Shown here: one piece after another, positions 7,904 through 18,275 of the stretch
Layout: every line of letters begins with the position of its first letter
Position numbering within the stretch: the stretch's first letter is position 1
Assembly (NCBI GenBank): GCA_001970955.1
Contig: MPUH01000228.1
Span: forward strand, 1 to 64,000
Source of the DNA: Stentor coeruleus
Taxonomy: Eukaryota; Ciliophora; Heterotrichea; Heterotrichida; Stentoridae
DNA: 64,000 bases
Reading direction: 5' to 3'
Position numbers and translations under genes: made by a program
The notes under the pieces: generated by a model
Database searches by the model: none
What the model was told of the DNA's origin: nothing
The model's input: the letters and a program-made list of their open reading frames with translations, nothing else

Positions 7904-10546
7904 ATGTCAATCAGCACAAACAAGATCAGGCAAAAATCTCGATCTGATGGGAAACTCAAAGAAAAACCTAAAAATGGGACCAAAAGCGACATTTCTGAAG
8001 AGAATCTCTTGTCAAGGCAATATCTGCTTTTCCAAATCAAAGACAAGCATAGAAAAGTCCAAGAAACCCTAAAAGACATCATGCCAAAACCAAAAGAATC
8101 CTGTGAAAGACATCTTGAAATCAATTTAATCGATAGGAACTACTATAGAAGAATCCTTCCCAAAGATTTTTCTTCTATTCAAAATGAAAAAATTCAAGAC
8201 AGATTCAAGTCAATTATTTCACGTGGGACAAGTAGTAAACAAAAAGAAATCCATAGAAACCTAATAAAAGATCTCTATATGCACGTGAATATATTTTTCG
8301 AGTTCCATAGAAAAAAAATAATCAACCTCAGAAAAAGCGTTCTTGGATGTAAAAATGTTATTGATATGCTTGATAGACAAGGACAGGCTAAAAAGGAAAA
8401 AAATGAGAAAGAAAGAATGAGAGCTTTAAAAGAAAATGATATGGATGCTTATATAGAACTGATAAATACAACAAAAAACAGTCGATTGCTCCAGATATTA
8501 AAACAAACAGATGAGTTTCTTAGGCTTATTGGGGCAAAGGTTCTTGTGCAAAAAGGTGAGACTGAAGCTACTGTTGAAGAAGCTGCTGATGAAGAATTAT
8601 CAGGTGAAAAAATTGCAGAAAGTCTAAGAGTTGCGTCTAGGACTTATTATCAAGTTACTCATACAATCAAAGAAGAAATCAAAGTACAACCTAAAGGAAT
8701 CGAAGGGGGGGCATTGAAAATATATCAACTTGCTGGACTTGAGTGGCTTGTAAGTTTATATAATAACAACCTTCATGGTATTCTTGCTGATGAAATGGGT
8801 CTTGGTAAAACTATTCAAACAATCGCCCTTTTTCAATACCTTATAGAAAAAAAAGATGTTAATGGCCCATTTCTAGTTGTTGTTCCTTTATCAACTTTAT
8901 CAAATTGGATGGTTGAATTCAAAAAATGGGCCCCGAAAATCAAAGTTGTTATCTATAAAGGTCCTCCATTACACAGAAGACAAATAGTTTTAAATGTTTT
9001 AAGTGCAAGAAAATTCAATGTATTATTAACAACATATGAATATATAATGAAAGATAAACAACAATTAACTAAAATTGATTGGTGTCATATTGTAGTTGAT
9101 GAAGGCCATCGAATGAAAAACTCCAAATCGAAATTCGCCCAAATCTTAGGTCTCCAGTATAATTCCCAACATAGACTTTTACTTACAGGGACCCCATTAC
9201 AAAACAATTTAGCTGAGCTTTGGTCTTTACTAAATTTCTTATTACCCAAAATTTTTCATTCACAAGAAGATTTTGAGAAATGGTTCAATCAACCTTTTTC
9301 TAAAATCTCAGGGGAAAAACAAGTTGTTCTTAATGAAGAAGAAAGTTTATTAGTAATAAACAGATTACATCAAGTACTTAGACCATTTTTACTAAGACGA
9401 GTAAAAAAAGAAGTTGAATCCCAATTGCCTGATAAAGTGGAATATGTGTTAAAAGTTGATTTATCTTCATGGCAAAAAAAATTATATAAAGACATACAAG
9501 AAAAAAGTTGTTATGGTAGAGATAGTTCATGGAAATCAAAAAACCTAAACAACACAGTGATGCAGTTACGTAAAGTTTGTAATCATCCTTATCTATTTCT
9601 TCATTTCAATCAAATCCCTATAACTGATGAGATCTGGAGATGTTCAGGTAAATTCGAACTCCTTGATCGTATGCTTTATAAATTCATAACAACTAATCAT
9701 AAAGTTCTAGTTTTCAGTCAAATGACTCAACTTATGGATATAATGCAATTATATTTCGAATATAGAGGATTTGAATATTTAAGACTTGATGGTGGAACAA
9801 AACCTGATGATAGAGATCATAGGGTTAATCTTTTTAATACCCCAGGATCACCTTATCATATTTTTTTATTAAGTACCAGAGCTGGTGGACTTGGTATTAA
9901 CCTTCAAGCTGCAGATACTGTTGTGATTTATGATTCTGATTGGAATCCACATATGGATTTACAAGCTCAAGATCGTGCACATAGAATTGGGCAAAAAAAA
10001 GAAGTTAGAGTTTATAGACTTGTTACTAATACCAGAATTGAAGAAACTATATTAACTAAAGCTGCACATAAAAAAAATGTTGAAGCAAAAGTTATTGAAG
10101 CTGGGCTTTTTAATGCGAAATCAACTGAGTATGAAAGGAGGGAAAGGTTAAGAGATTTGTTGAAAAATGATGAGGATGATGATAGTGTTCATGATGAAAA
10201 TGAGTATTTGAATGATCAGCAGTTGAATGAAATTATTGCTAGGAATAATGAAGAGTTTGAGAAATTTGAGAAAATCGATGCGGATAGGACTTATCAAGAA
10301 GAATATGCTTGTAGATTACTTAATGAAGATGAATTGCCTGATTGGTTAACTTTACCATATCCTGGTGAGGATATTGAAGTTTTTGGAAGAGGGCTTAGGG
10401 ATCATAAAAGAGTTACATTTAAAGATTATGATAGTGAAAGCTCAATTGAAACACCTACGAAAATACAGAAGTTTTCTGACTCAAGTGAAGAACTCGCTGT
10501 TGCTGGGGATGGGTTCAAAATAACAATTGGCAAGAAAAAGTATTAG
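7904..10546 (+). CDS. SNF2-family chromatin remodeller, BRM/STH1 subgroup
   Basis: 880 aa. An HSA-like basic helix lies near residues 118-150 (KEIHRNLIKDLYMHVNIFFE), followed by a post-HSA segment near 164-206. The helicase ATPase shows DEMGLGKT (Walker A, 296-303), DEGH (399-402) and LLTGTPLQNNLAELWSLLNF. Next come RPFLLRRVKKEVESQLPDK, QLRKVCNHPYLF, VLVFSQMTQLMD, STRAGGLGINLQAADTV and QAQDRAHRIGQ. The LRPFLLRR..KEVESQLPDKVEY signature is that of the SNF2/BRM subgroup, the motor of SWI/SNF (BAF) complexes, rather than ISWI or CHD. The C-terminal tail is short and acidic. I see no bromodomain, so the protein is smaller than yeast Snf2/Sth1. Its stop (TAG) lies 59 nt from the convergent importin gene. 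Confidence 0.95.
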   Translation: MSISTNKIRQKSRSDGKLKEKPKNGTKSDISEENLLSRQYLLFQIKDKHRKVQETLKDIMPKPKESCERHLEINLIDRNYYRRILPKDFSSIQNEKIQDRFKSIISRGTSSKQKEIHRNLIKDLYMHVNIFFEFHRKKIINLRKSVLGCKNVIDMLDRQGQAKKEKNEKERMRALKENDMDAYIELINTTKNSRLLQILKQTDEFLRLIGAKVLVQKGETEATVEEAADEELSGEKIAESLRVASRTYYQVTHTIKEEIKVQPKGIEGGALKIYQLAGLEWLVSLYNNNLHGILADEMGLGKTIQTIALFQYLIEKKDVNGPFLVVVPLSTLSNWMVEFKKWAPKIKVVIYKGPPLHRRQIVLNVLSARKFNVLLTTYEYIMKDKQQLTKIDWCHIVVDEGHRMKNSKSKFAQILGLQYNSQHRLLLTGTPLQNNLAELWSLLNFLLPKIFHSQEDFEKWFNQPFSKISGEKQVVLNEEESLLVINRLHQVLRPFLLRRVKKEVESQLPDKVEYVLKVDLSSWQKKLYKDIQEKSCYGRDSSWKSKNLNNTVMQLRKVCNHPYLFLHFNQIPITDEIWRCSGKFELLDRMLYKFITTNHKVLVFSQMTQLMDIMQLYFEYRGFEYLRLDGGTKPDDRDHRVNLFNTPGSPYHIFLLSTRAGGLGINLQAADTVVIYDSDWNPHMDLQAQDRAHRIGQKKEVRVYRLVTNTRIEETILTKAAHKKNVEAKVIEAGLFNAKSTEYERRERLRDLLKNDEDDDSVHDENEYLNDQQLNEIIARNNEEFEKFEKIDADRTYQEEYACRLLNEDELPDWLTLPYPGEDIEVFGRGLRDHKRVTFKDYDSESSIETPTKIQKFSDSSEELAVAGDGFKITIGKKKY

Positions 10547-10605
10547 ATTTTCTTTTGATAATGAGTTAGTAACCATTTAGATTTGATTATAGAACTTATA
10601 AGAAA

Positions 10606-13107
10606 CTAAATATCTTTTAAAGCTAAATCTGCATAATAAGCAACTTCCTTAATCGCAAGGTCAGACGAATTCATGTATCTCTCAACAACCTCGCAAACAG
10701 GCTGTATTTTCAAATACTGTGATGCTTTATTCCCTTCAAATCTTGCCGTATCTCCTATAAGCCCAATAAAAGATCCTTGTATATTTGCATTAGGCCTATA
10801 TTGTTCTTTTAATATCTCTAATCCATAATCAACCATTTTTTCCAAATGCATCAAAAGCAGATCTCCTTTTTGACAATCATTCAACCCCAGGGCAAGTCCG
10901 ACATAAAAACTCATAATCCCTTCTCTTAATTCTAATAAATGTTCTGCATAATCAATATTAGTTTTTTCTAAATTCAAATCAAGGCTATGTATCGATGCTT
11001 CATCTATAAATTTCAAAACCCCAGGTAAAAATGGTATTAAAGCTAAAGTACAATATGAACTTATATCAGTCAAAGTCTCAATAGCTCTAACTTTTACATC
11101 AAATTCCAACTGTTGATTAGTCAGGATATTGAAAATCTTAGGTAAAATATTCTCGATGCAATTATCAAAATACTTACCAAGAGCTCTGCTGAAATCTCCT
11201 GTCATCATTAAAGCTGATTTACATATTGATGAAGCAGAACATTCTAAAGACCAGTTTAAAAACGGCATTACCAGGTCGAAATATTTGCTGAACTTTATTT
11301 CTATATTGCTAGCTAAAGCTCCAAGTGCTTGTAAAGCTTCTTCTATAACAGTCCCTCTAGCATTAAAAATCTTGATAACAATATCAACAAAGGCTTGGGC
11401 GATGTTATCTGATATAGACCCAGGTTGTGTTTTTATAAAAATCGCATGAAAAACTGAACAGATTTGCGACTGGGCCATAAGACTTTCATGCACATTAACT
11501 GTGCTATTTAAAAGGTTTAAAAAATAAGGTAGTTTTTCTAAGGCAATGTTATAATAAGTATCAGAAGTTTCTTCAAATATCTTGATTACAGCAGTCCATA
11601 TAGCGATTCCTAATTCATATTCTTGACTGTTTATATCATTTCTTCCAGTTGCAGTTATAAGCTGTTCTAAAATAAACTTAGCCATATTTTGATCGATCGT
11701 TTTTTTAGATAAAGGTGTAGAAAAAATCCCAACAACCGTCCAACATGCATGTACAGCGATTTTCGGATGATCTTTAAGTTCATCAAATACTCTTTTAAAT
11801 GTATCCTCAATAGCCCTATTTGCATAAACAGCATTTATATGATATTCACATATCATAGAAACAGTCCATGATGCATTTTGTTTAACCTCATAAACCGGAT
11901 CTGCTGTAAGTTTTAATATATTACTATACACAACCTTTACAAGTAGTTCTGAATTAGTTAAACTTTCTGCTATAGACCCAACTATTAATGCTGATGCTGC
12001 TCTCATATGCCAATCTTCACTATTAAGATTTGTCGCAATATAATTCCCAACATAATCCAAGATTTTATCATTGATTATCCCTGCTATTGACCCTAAAGTT
12101 GAAGAACAAGCTTTATATAAAACCCATTCATCAAGGTCTTCATTTATCAAATGAATTTTTTCAAGTAATAATGGTATCAAACTTGCTGCTGCGGTCTCAA
12201 TATAATTCTTACATGGTTTATCTTGGTATTTTATTCTTTGGATTTCTTCATCAGCAACTTCATTCCAAAACTCAACAGCGAAAATCCCAACATTTTCATG
12301 ATCATTTCTTATAATATTGTATGTTAAATTCCCAAGATCGATTAAATTTGATTCAATTTCGTCATAGTAAATCCTTAATATATCGCATATTATCATCATA
12401 GAACTAGATCGGATTTGTACATTTTGATCCTGGCAACAAGAGTATATAAGATTCATTATAATAGTTCTTTCTTGAAGGTTCTGCATATTAGCTTTAATGA
12501 ATTTTAATGAGTTTCTAAATGCTGAAAGGGTGATACTTTTGATTTCAAAGTCAGTTTCTGAAGGGTCAAGACTTGAAGCTATAGCTGTTAGGATCATATT
12601 TGATTGTTCTCTAGCTACATAATCACTAGAAAGCCCATCACAAATATATCCAAGTGTTCTTAGCGCCGAAATCTTAAAAGTTCTATTTAAGTTTGTAGCA
12701 TTTGTAATAAGAATATCAAGCACATCTAACCATTGGCCTTGTGGAATATCAAAACAAGCAAGTGTGGCTACAGTTTGTGATGATATTAATCTAACATCTT
12801 TATCTTCACTAGCTAATGACCCTAAAGCATTATTTCTGATTTGAGTTTTTACTTGAGAATCAACTTGATCCCATACTTTTTCAAGCATAGGGTCTTTTGT
12901 TGCGTTTTGCATAGTGTTTTTAAGCATAAGGCCTGCAAGTTGTCGAATATGTGGAGGGGATGTGTTATTTGCTAGCTCTAAGGATAGGTTAAGTAGAAAA
13001 GATGAAGGGTCAGAATGGCTCATTTGAGTCATGGTTCTCAGGCCTAGTTCACGTGAAGAATGGTCTTTGGAGATTGATGAGAATAAAGCTTGAGATAAAG
13101 AACTCAT
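10606..13107 (-). CDS. importin subunit beta-1 (karyopherin beta)
   Basis: 833 aa, near the usual 860-880. The N-terminal importin-beta repeat is visible (LANNTSPPHIRQLAGLMLKN), then AxEDKDVRLISSQTVATLACFDIPQGQW, followed by repeating HEAT helices to the end. Internal motifs such as WEVKQNAS-like YEVKQNASWTVSMICE and VHACWTVVG fit KPNB1. It carries cargo-importin alpha complexes through nuclear pores and is released by Ran-GTP. The first ATG at 13107 gives a typical N-terminus. It is transcribed toward SNF2, with a 59-nt gap. Ends in TAG. Confidence 0.93.
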   Translation of the reverse strand: MSSLSQALFSSISKDHSSRELGLRTMTQMSHSDPSSFLLNLSLELANNTSPPHIRQLAGLMLKNTMQNATKDPMLEKVWDQVDSQVKTQIRNNALGSLASEDKDVRLISSQTVATLACFDIPQGQWLDVLDILITNATNLNRTFKISALRTLGYICDGLSSDYVAREQSNMILTAIASSLDPSETDFEIKSITLSAFRNSLKFIKANMQNLQERTIIMNLIYSCCQDQNVQIRSSSMMIICDILRIYYDEIESNLIDLGNLTYNIIRNDHENVGIFAVEFWNEVADEEIQRIKYQDKPCKNYIETAAASLIPLLLEKIHLINEDLDEWVLYKACSSTLGSIAGIINDKILDYVGNYIATNLNSEDWHMRAASALIVGSIAESLTNSELLVKVVYSNILKLTADPVYEVKQNASWTVSMICEYHINAVYANRAIEDTFKRVFDELKDHPKIAVHACWTVVGIFSTPLSKKTIDQNMAKFILEQLITATGRNDINSQEYELGIAIWTAVIKIFEETSDTYYNIALEKLPYFLNLLNSTVNVHESLMAQSQICSVFHAIFIKTQPGSISDNIAQAFVDIVIKIFNARGTVIEEALQALGALASNIEIKFSKYFDLVMPFLNWSLECSASSICKSALMMTGDFSRALGKYFDNCIENILPKIFNILTNQQLEFDVKVRAIETLTDISSYCTLALIPFLPGVLKFIDEASIHSLDLNLEKTNIDYAEHLLELREGIMSFYVGLALGLNDCQKGDLLLMHLEKMVDYGLEILKEQYRPNANIQGSFIGLIGDTARFEGNKASQYLKIQPVCEVVERYMNSSDLAIKEVAYYADLALKDI

Positions 13108-13270
13108 ATAGATAAAATATGGAGCTGAGTTAGTGATTTTTTTAAGATAGTTTAAGATGATGTGTTTAATTTTTTTTGAAGAAAGTGAGGCTTGGGTTGG
13201 ATTTTATGATCGGATTTGTGAGTAGAAACTAGATTTTTAGTCTAACCATAAAGATTTAAAGCTTAATATT

Positions 13271-15304
13271 CTAATTAGGCACTTTTTCCATAGGGTGATG
13301 ATATTGGGATATATCGACTTTTAATATCCTTTCTGACTCTTCAGTGAATTCTATCCTGCCTCTTTTTACGATAACTTTAAACCATAAGATTGATAAAACT
13401 AGTAGACAAAAACTACCAGGAGCCATGATCTTGGCAAATAAGGAAAAGTTATCGACTTTACTCAATATAAGGGTTGCTGCGGTGAGGACCTGCATTGAAA
13501 AAACAGCTGCAGCAATACCACATAAAACTGTAAAAAGAGTTGGATATGCTGATGAATTCCGGTCAACATAAAACACAGCCAACAAATTGTGCTTGTGAAC
13601 AAAATACTATATAAAAAATACTCTTAACGTAAAAAAACTCAATGCTGGAATTAGGATAATAGGATAAACAACTGAAAAACTGCATGCGATAATCAACACA
13701 TTGATCGAAATAGCTAATTCCAAATCAAACTTAAAAAAATCAGCCTGATACGCTAAAAGTTTCTCAGCATCCGTCGTAGCCAACAACGCTTTAGCTTTCG
13801 ACTTGAAATATTTCCCAGAAACCATCAAATCCCAGCCATTTTTAACAAAAGTTTCATGCACAAGAAAAATTGTAAAAAACTGCCCAGCCGCATTGATACT
13901 ATCAGCAAACTCTTTCTGCCAGTCATTATCTGATTCAAAAAAAATCCCAATAAGTTCAATAAATTTTAACCCAAGCAATGGGTATAAAAATATATAAAAA
14001 ACCAAATAAAACAAATATTTACGTAATCCACTTGAAACTTCATCATGTTTATAAGCATGTTTTTCTCTTTCAACAAGAAACTCAACAGCTTCAGGTAATA
14101 TAACTTGTTGATAAATCAGTAATAATAAACTTGGTAAATATACTCCAACTATACCTTCAAGTAATTCTGATGCGCCAATTGAATCGAAAAATTCTTGGAT
14201 TAAAGAATTAAATGATGTTGGAGTTAAAAGGATAAGAAATAGTCCTAAGAAAATAAAATTGTATAAGAATTTCGAAATCACACCAAATTTCTTTTTTTGG
14301 CCTACATTTTGCCAGTTTATATCAGCTGGGTTTGAGGCTGCTTTGAATCTCCAATCTTCAGTTTTTATTACAGGATCTCTTTCTACTCGGAAGTCGATGA
14401 TTTCTTTTATGAGTTTTTGAGATTCACATATGATGTATGCACGACCTGAGTTTGTGTGAAGTCCTTGGATTTTGGATTCTGAGGTTTTGGTGATGAGCTT
14501 TGCGATTTTTTTTTCGTAGTAGGTTATTGCGTCAACTTTTTTTAAGCTTTTTGAGATGGTTTCTGGTCTTTTACCGGATTTGTTGAAATCGTATTCGTAG
14601 TATCTAAGTTTTTGTCGGGCTTCTTCAAGTTCTAAAAAAAGCTTGTAGGAAGGTTGAAAATATGGGATTGTATAAACTGATAATACTCCGCTTCCATACT
14701 TGCTTTGAAGCATTTTCAGAATTTTAAAATTAAGGAACTCAGGAGGGAAGTTCGTAGGTATCCTGGTAATAACAAGACAATACCTTTGTGGTGGGTTTAT
14801 ATCTTCGCATTCAGCATGTGTTGCAATATCATAATAATACGCTGCAAAAGTATATAAAGCAAAAGTAAACACAAAAATAAAAATAATTGGGGCAATCAAA
14901 TAACCAGGTTGTTCTATAATATGAGATATTCCAAGCACATGAAAAGTATCATCAACATTAGTATCCCCTCCGAATGAATAAACAAATAAAAGTATTCCGC
15001 ATCCAAGACTGCACATAACAGCAAAAACATAAATTATATACCTATGAAGGGTTAAATAAATAAACCCCCATTCTCCTATAGAAGAGTATATTTCATATGA
15101 ACTCATTTCGTTTATTTTCCTTACTAAAGGTAAAAAATCATATTTCCCTTCATGTAAAAAAGGCTTTCTTAATTCAATATCTTCATCAGATTCTATTACA
15201 GGACTTCTTAGCTTACGGTAGAATAAAAAAGCACAGAAAAGCCCTGAGAATAATATGCTATCAAAAAGTGCAGCAGTGAGTATTGAATACACACTAGAAT
15301 CCAT
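13271..15304 (-). CDS. OSCA/TMEM63 (CSC1-like) mechanosensitive cation channel, one 15-nt intron
   Basis: Exons 15304-13622 and 13606-13271; intron 13621-13607 is gtattttttatatag. 672 aa after joining. N-terminal helix near 10-28, then helices near 92-112 and 137-158. A cytosolic segment of the RSN1/PHM7 type follows (RYCLVITRIPTNFP, GRAYIICESQKL) and then the DUF221 pore block with about eight helices from residue 340 (FLGLFLILLTPTSF, VYLPSLLLLIYQQVILPEAVEFLVERE, ALSFFTLRYFVHKHNLLAVFYVD spanning the junction). The PTxFN and LP..LL..Y motifs are typical of the family, which forms stretch- and osmotically gated channels. The second exon adds the last helices. Confidence 0.9.
13607..13621 (-). 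other. 15-nt intron in the OSCA/TMEM63 gene
   Basis: gtattttttatatag, phase 0. It removes an in-frame stop and joins TLR to YFVHKHN. Confidence 0.93.
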
Positions 15305-15457
15305 TTCTTATTAGAAAATTTACCGTTTTTGGTAATCTTAGAATGATTATAATATAAAATTACGGTGAAATAGTTATATGATATTTTTAGAGCATTATTT
15401 TGTATATATGAATTGTTTTTTCCAATAAAAATTATGAGTTTTTTTCTAATTATATAC

Positions 15458-16120
15458 TCAAAGTATGAACTTTCTAAGGGTTTTTCTATGAAAATCACTC
15501 CTCACCGTATCATTGACGAATCTCGGTTTTTCCTTTGGTTCATCTCTGCATTGATTTCTAAACACCGTCTCTTCGGTCCATTTTCTCTTCAAAGCAAATC
15601 CAGGAGCTACATCGAGTAATGGGTTTCCTTTAAGCATCTGTTCTTTAATCTTCAACCTATTTTCCTCTTCCTCATGTTCCCTTGAAAGTTTATCCTTCTC
15701 AGCCCTTTCCGCTTTAATTTTCTCAATTTCTTTCCTTAATTCTTCTTCTGAGAAATCACTTTCACTTCCACTATCATTTTCTTCATCATCACTATCATTT
15801 TCTTCATCACTTTTATATGCTTTTTTCCTAGGTAAAGACTCTTCTTCATCATTATCTTCATCTTCATAATCATCATCTTCATAATCTTTAGTTTCTAATT
15901 GAGTATTTTTTGCTTGTCTTTCTTTATCAATAAGTGTTTTTTTCAAATCTATGTTTTTTACTTCCTCAGCAGTTCCTTGTCCAGTTTTCCTATATTTAAC
16001 AGCAGTATGTCCAGGAAGGTCTTTAGAAGAATATTGTCTTGTTTGTACCAAAACACGATTACCTCCTTGATCCCTACCTCCTGTTGCTGGATACCATGTA
16101 GGTCTATGAGCAGTTGTCAT
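15458..16120 (-). CDS. CWC15: CWC15/Cwf15 spliceosome factor
   Basis: 220 aa against about 230 in animals. The N-terminus MTTAHRPTWYPATGG and the C-terminus RFVNDTVRSDFHRK are hallmark Cwc15 blocks. Between them lies a charged low-complexity region rich in Asp/Glu (about 75-125) and a helix rich in Lys and Glu. CWC15 belongs to the NineTeen/Prp19-related complex of activated spliceosomes. It has a stronger rationale than usual here because the genome removes 15-nt introns. The predicted stop is TGA, followed four codons later by an in-frame TAG, so a UGA-sense code would add only W-V-Y-N. The start is duplicated in part by the overlap at 16110-16537 and 16539-16966. Confidence 0.92.
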   Translation of the reverse strand: MTTAHRPTWYPATGGRDQGGNRVLVQTRQYSSKDLPGHTAVKYRKTGQGTAEEVKNIDLKKTLIDKERQAKNTQLETKDYEDDDYEDEDNDEEESLPRKKAYKSDEENDSDDEENDSGSESDFSEEELRKEIEKIKAERAEKDKLSREHEEEENRLKIKEQMLKGNPLLDVAPGFALKRKWTEETVFRNQCRDEPKEKPRFVNDTVRSDFHRKTLRKFIL

Positions 16121-16966
16121 ATTTATTATATTAAAATTATACTAATCAGATATGAAAAAGACCCTATTTAGGTTTGAGTTTTTAAAAATTTTATATAAAA
16201 AGTAAATAATTCATATAATATACAACCTAAAAATTATATGTTTATAATAGAATTATAATCTTAATTCAGTTACTCTATAGTTTTTGCTTTGTAGATAAAA
16301 ATTATAATAAAGCTATCATTATTTTTTTATTATATTTTATGTATAATAGTCTTTATTATTTTTATGATGAAATAGGTGTTGTAATGGAAATGCTTATGAT
16401 TTTATTATGAAAAGGACAATTCGTGTGTTTGTATACAATAAGTATATGAAAAATATAAAGCTTTTGATTAAGTATTAAGATATTTTATTTGATTTTAGAT
16501 TTGATATTATAGGAATATGATTTATTTTCTGTTTTAANGCAGTTGTCATATTTATTATATTAAAATTATACTAATCAGATATGAAAAAGACCCTATTTAG
16601 GTTTGAGTTTTTAAAAATTTTATATAAAAAGTAAATAATTCATATAATATACAACCTAAAAATTATATGTTTATAATAGAATTATAATCTTAATTCAGTT
16701 ACTCTATAGTTTTTGCTTTGTAGATAAAAATTATAATAAAGCTATCATTATTTTTTTATTATATTTTATGTATAATAGTCTTTATTATTTTTATGATGAA
16801 ATAGGTGTTGTAATGGAAATGCTTATGATTTTATTATGAAAAGGACAATTCGTGTGTTTGTATACAATAAGTATATGAAAAATATAAAGCTTTTTGATTA
16901 AGTATTAAGATATTTTATTTTATTTTAGATTTGATATTATAGGAATATGATTTATTTTCTGTTTTA
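16110..16966. other. 428-nt contig overlap left unmerged around N 16538
   Basis: Copy 1 (16110-16537) and copy 2 (16539 to about 16966) match throughout, apart from a one-T length change and a G/T difference near the end. Both contain the first codons of CWC15 and its AT-rich upstream region. No gene seen in either copy upstream of CWC15. Confidence 0.88.
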
Positions 16967-17037
16967 GGATAATTATTTTAAAGGTGAATTCTATAAACAA
17001 TCATAGCTAAATTCTGTGCTTTGATTATAATTTTCGG

Positions 17038-17069
17038 TTAAAAGGCACAAATTAACTACCTTAGATACC
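17038..17069 (+). repeat. left terminal inverted repeat of the Merlin element
   Basis: Pairs with 18079-18110; mismatches at four of 32 positions. Confidence 0.85.
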
Positions 17070-17205
17070 TATGCTGTAAAACCGATAAGATTATTATATA
17101 TGATTTAAATTAACTATATTTAAATCAATCTATATTAATAGCCTATTTAGAACTTATATGAGGCGATAACCTCAAACATCTTGTCAAAAGTGTTCGTCTC
17201 ATATC

Positions 17206-18010
17206 TTAAACGAAACTGCATTTCACTATAATGCTGAAGAAAGCCTTTTTCAATTCGAATTCCTGCTTTTCTACGTAAAAATCTTTAAATCTTGACCAAA
17301 AAGCTTCAATTGACTGTACATGAGTGTCACAATCTTCTGAGTCAACAAATTCGAGTGAGTGAATAACTATAGTATGGCTTATATCTAGGTCTGCCAATCT
17401 TTTGATAGATTTCTATAGGATTTCCACCTATCTGTACACACATGAGTCCCTGGGCGAAGTCTACGACGTAGGATATTAACAAGAGTCTCTTCTTTTCTAT
17501 CCTCTACTATTTCGATGAAGTATTCTTTGTAAAAACCTCGAGTGACATCACCGAATATCCAAACCTGATTTGATAATAGCCTTCCTTTATTATACTTTCT
17601 CCTTACCAAAAGACATTCATCCAGCTCAACTATTCTATTAGGCTCTCCAATTTTTTGGTCAGCAATCTCAAAATAATGGAATGACGCCAAGTTTCTATAT
17701 TTTTTAAAAAGTTAAATACAGAAGAAGAATCCACATTATATTCTCTTGCAGCATACTTAGGTTGAGTTTCTACTGACCACTCATATAGTAGTAACACATG
17801 AGTTTCAAATGGAATTTTCAAACTTGAAAATGCCGCAAAAACTGAATAGGATCTTTGAAATCCTTTTTTTCTGCATCTATATGCTTGTTTTTCTTCGTTA
17901 TACTTTGTTTCTCCGTTACAATTAAAGCATAATGGTTTATTAGCAAGATTCCGAGATCTTTGCCAAAAATAATTGCTTGATAAAATTTTTGCCAGTTCTA
18001 AGCGCCTCAT
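17206..18010 (-). pseudogene. Merlin/IS1595-type DDE transposase, two frame changes
   Basis: Segment 1 (18010 to about 17700) has a Zn-ribbon-like start (CFNCNGETKYNEEKQAYRC) and a helix-turn-helix (KYAAREYNVDSSSVFNFL). Segment 2 (about 17700-17385) has the first acidic residue in IVELDECLLVRRKYNKGR and the second in CTDRWKSYRNL. Segment 3 (17397-17206) carries HVQSIEAFWSRFK, the third part of the catalytic site. Frame changes fall at a T/A run near 17700 and near 17395. Segments overlap in sequence order as expected for a single about 260-aa protein. A 15-16-nt intron does not explain either change, so the copy is probably dead. Confidence 0.85.
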
Positions 18011-18078
18011 AATTTGAATATGAAAGGATACTTTAAATAACTAATATGGTGAAATTTTTATAGTTTTTTAGGTTAACT

Positions 18079-18110
18079 GGTGCCTAAGGTAGCTAATTTG
18101 CGCCTTTTAA
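18079..18110 (-). repeat. right terminal inverted repeat of the Merlin element
   Basis: Reverse complement of 17038-17069 with four mismatches. Confidence 0.85.
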
Positions 18111-18140
18111 TGAATCTATTTGGTCCATTAATAATTTCAG

Positions 18141-18275
18141 TTAAGTTAGTGAGTCTATTGAAGGCTCTATTAGTTTGACTGAGCTTTCCGGATCTGGGAC
18201 GTAATCAATATCATTTTCACTACGAGTTTCCTCATCACTTGAATGTATATTTATGTTTCTTGATCGATCTGCCAT
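18141..18275 (-). CDS. short acidic ORF next to the Merlin element
   Basis: 44 codons from ATG 18275 (MADRSRNINIHSSDEETRSE...). The composition is polar and acidic, like a protein N-terminus, and it points into the transposon 30 nt away. It may be the first part of a gene interrupted by the insertion, or chance. No family recognised. Confidence 0.2.
   Translation of the reverse strand: MADRSRNINIHSSDEETRSENDIDYVPDPESSVKLIEPSIDSLT

Larger units (their letters stand above)
17038..18110 (-). mobile_element. Merlin (IS1016/IS1595-like) DNA transposon, decayed
   Basis: A 1.07-kb element bounded by 32-nt terminal inverted repeats at 17038-17069 and 18079-18110 (28 of 32 positions identical, beginning TTAAAAGGC). 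It encodes one transposase on the - strand, broken into three frames. I find no clear 8-9 bp target duplication in the bases directly outside the repeats. The end similarity and small number of breaks suggest moderate age. It lies between the CWC15 upstream region and a sparse region. Confidence 0.85.

Noticed and set aside
17020-18125. Target-site duplication of the Merlin element
   Set aside because: The 8-9 bases outside the two ends do not match.
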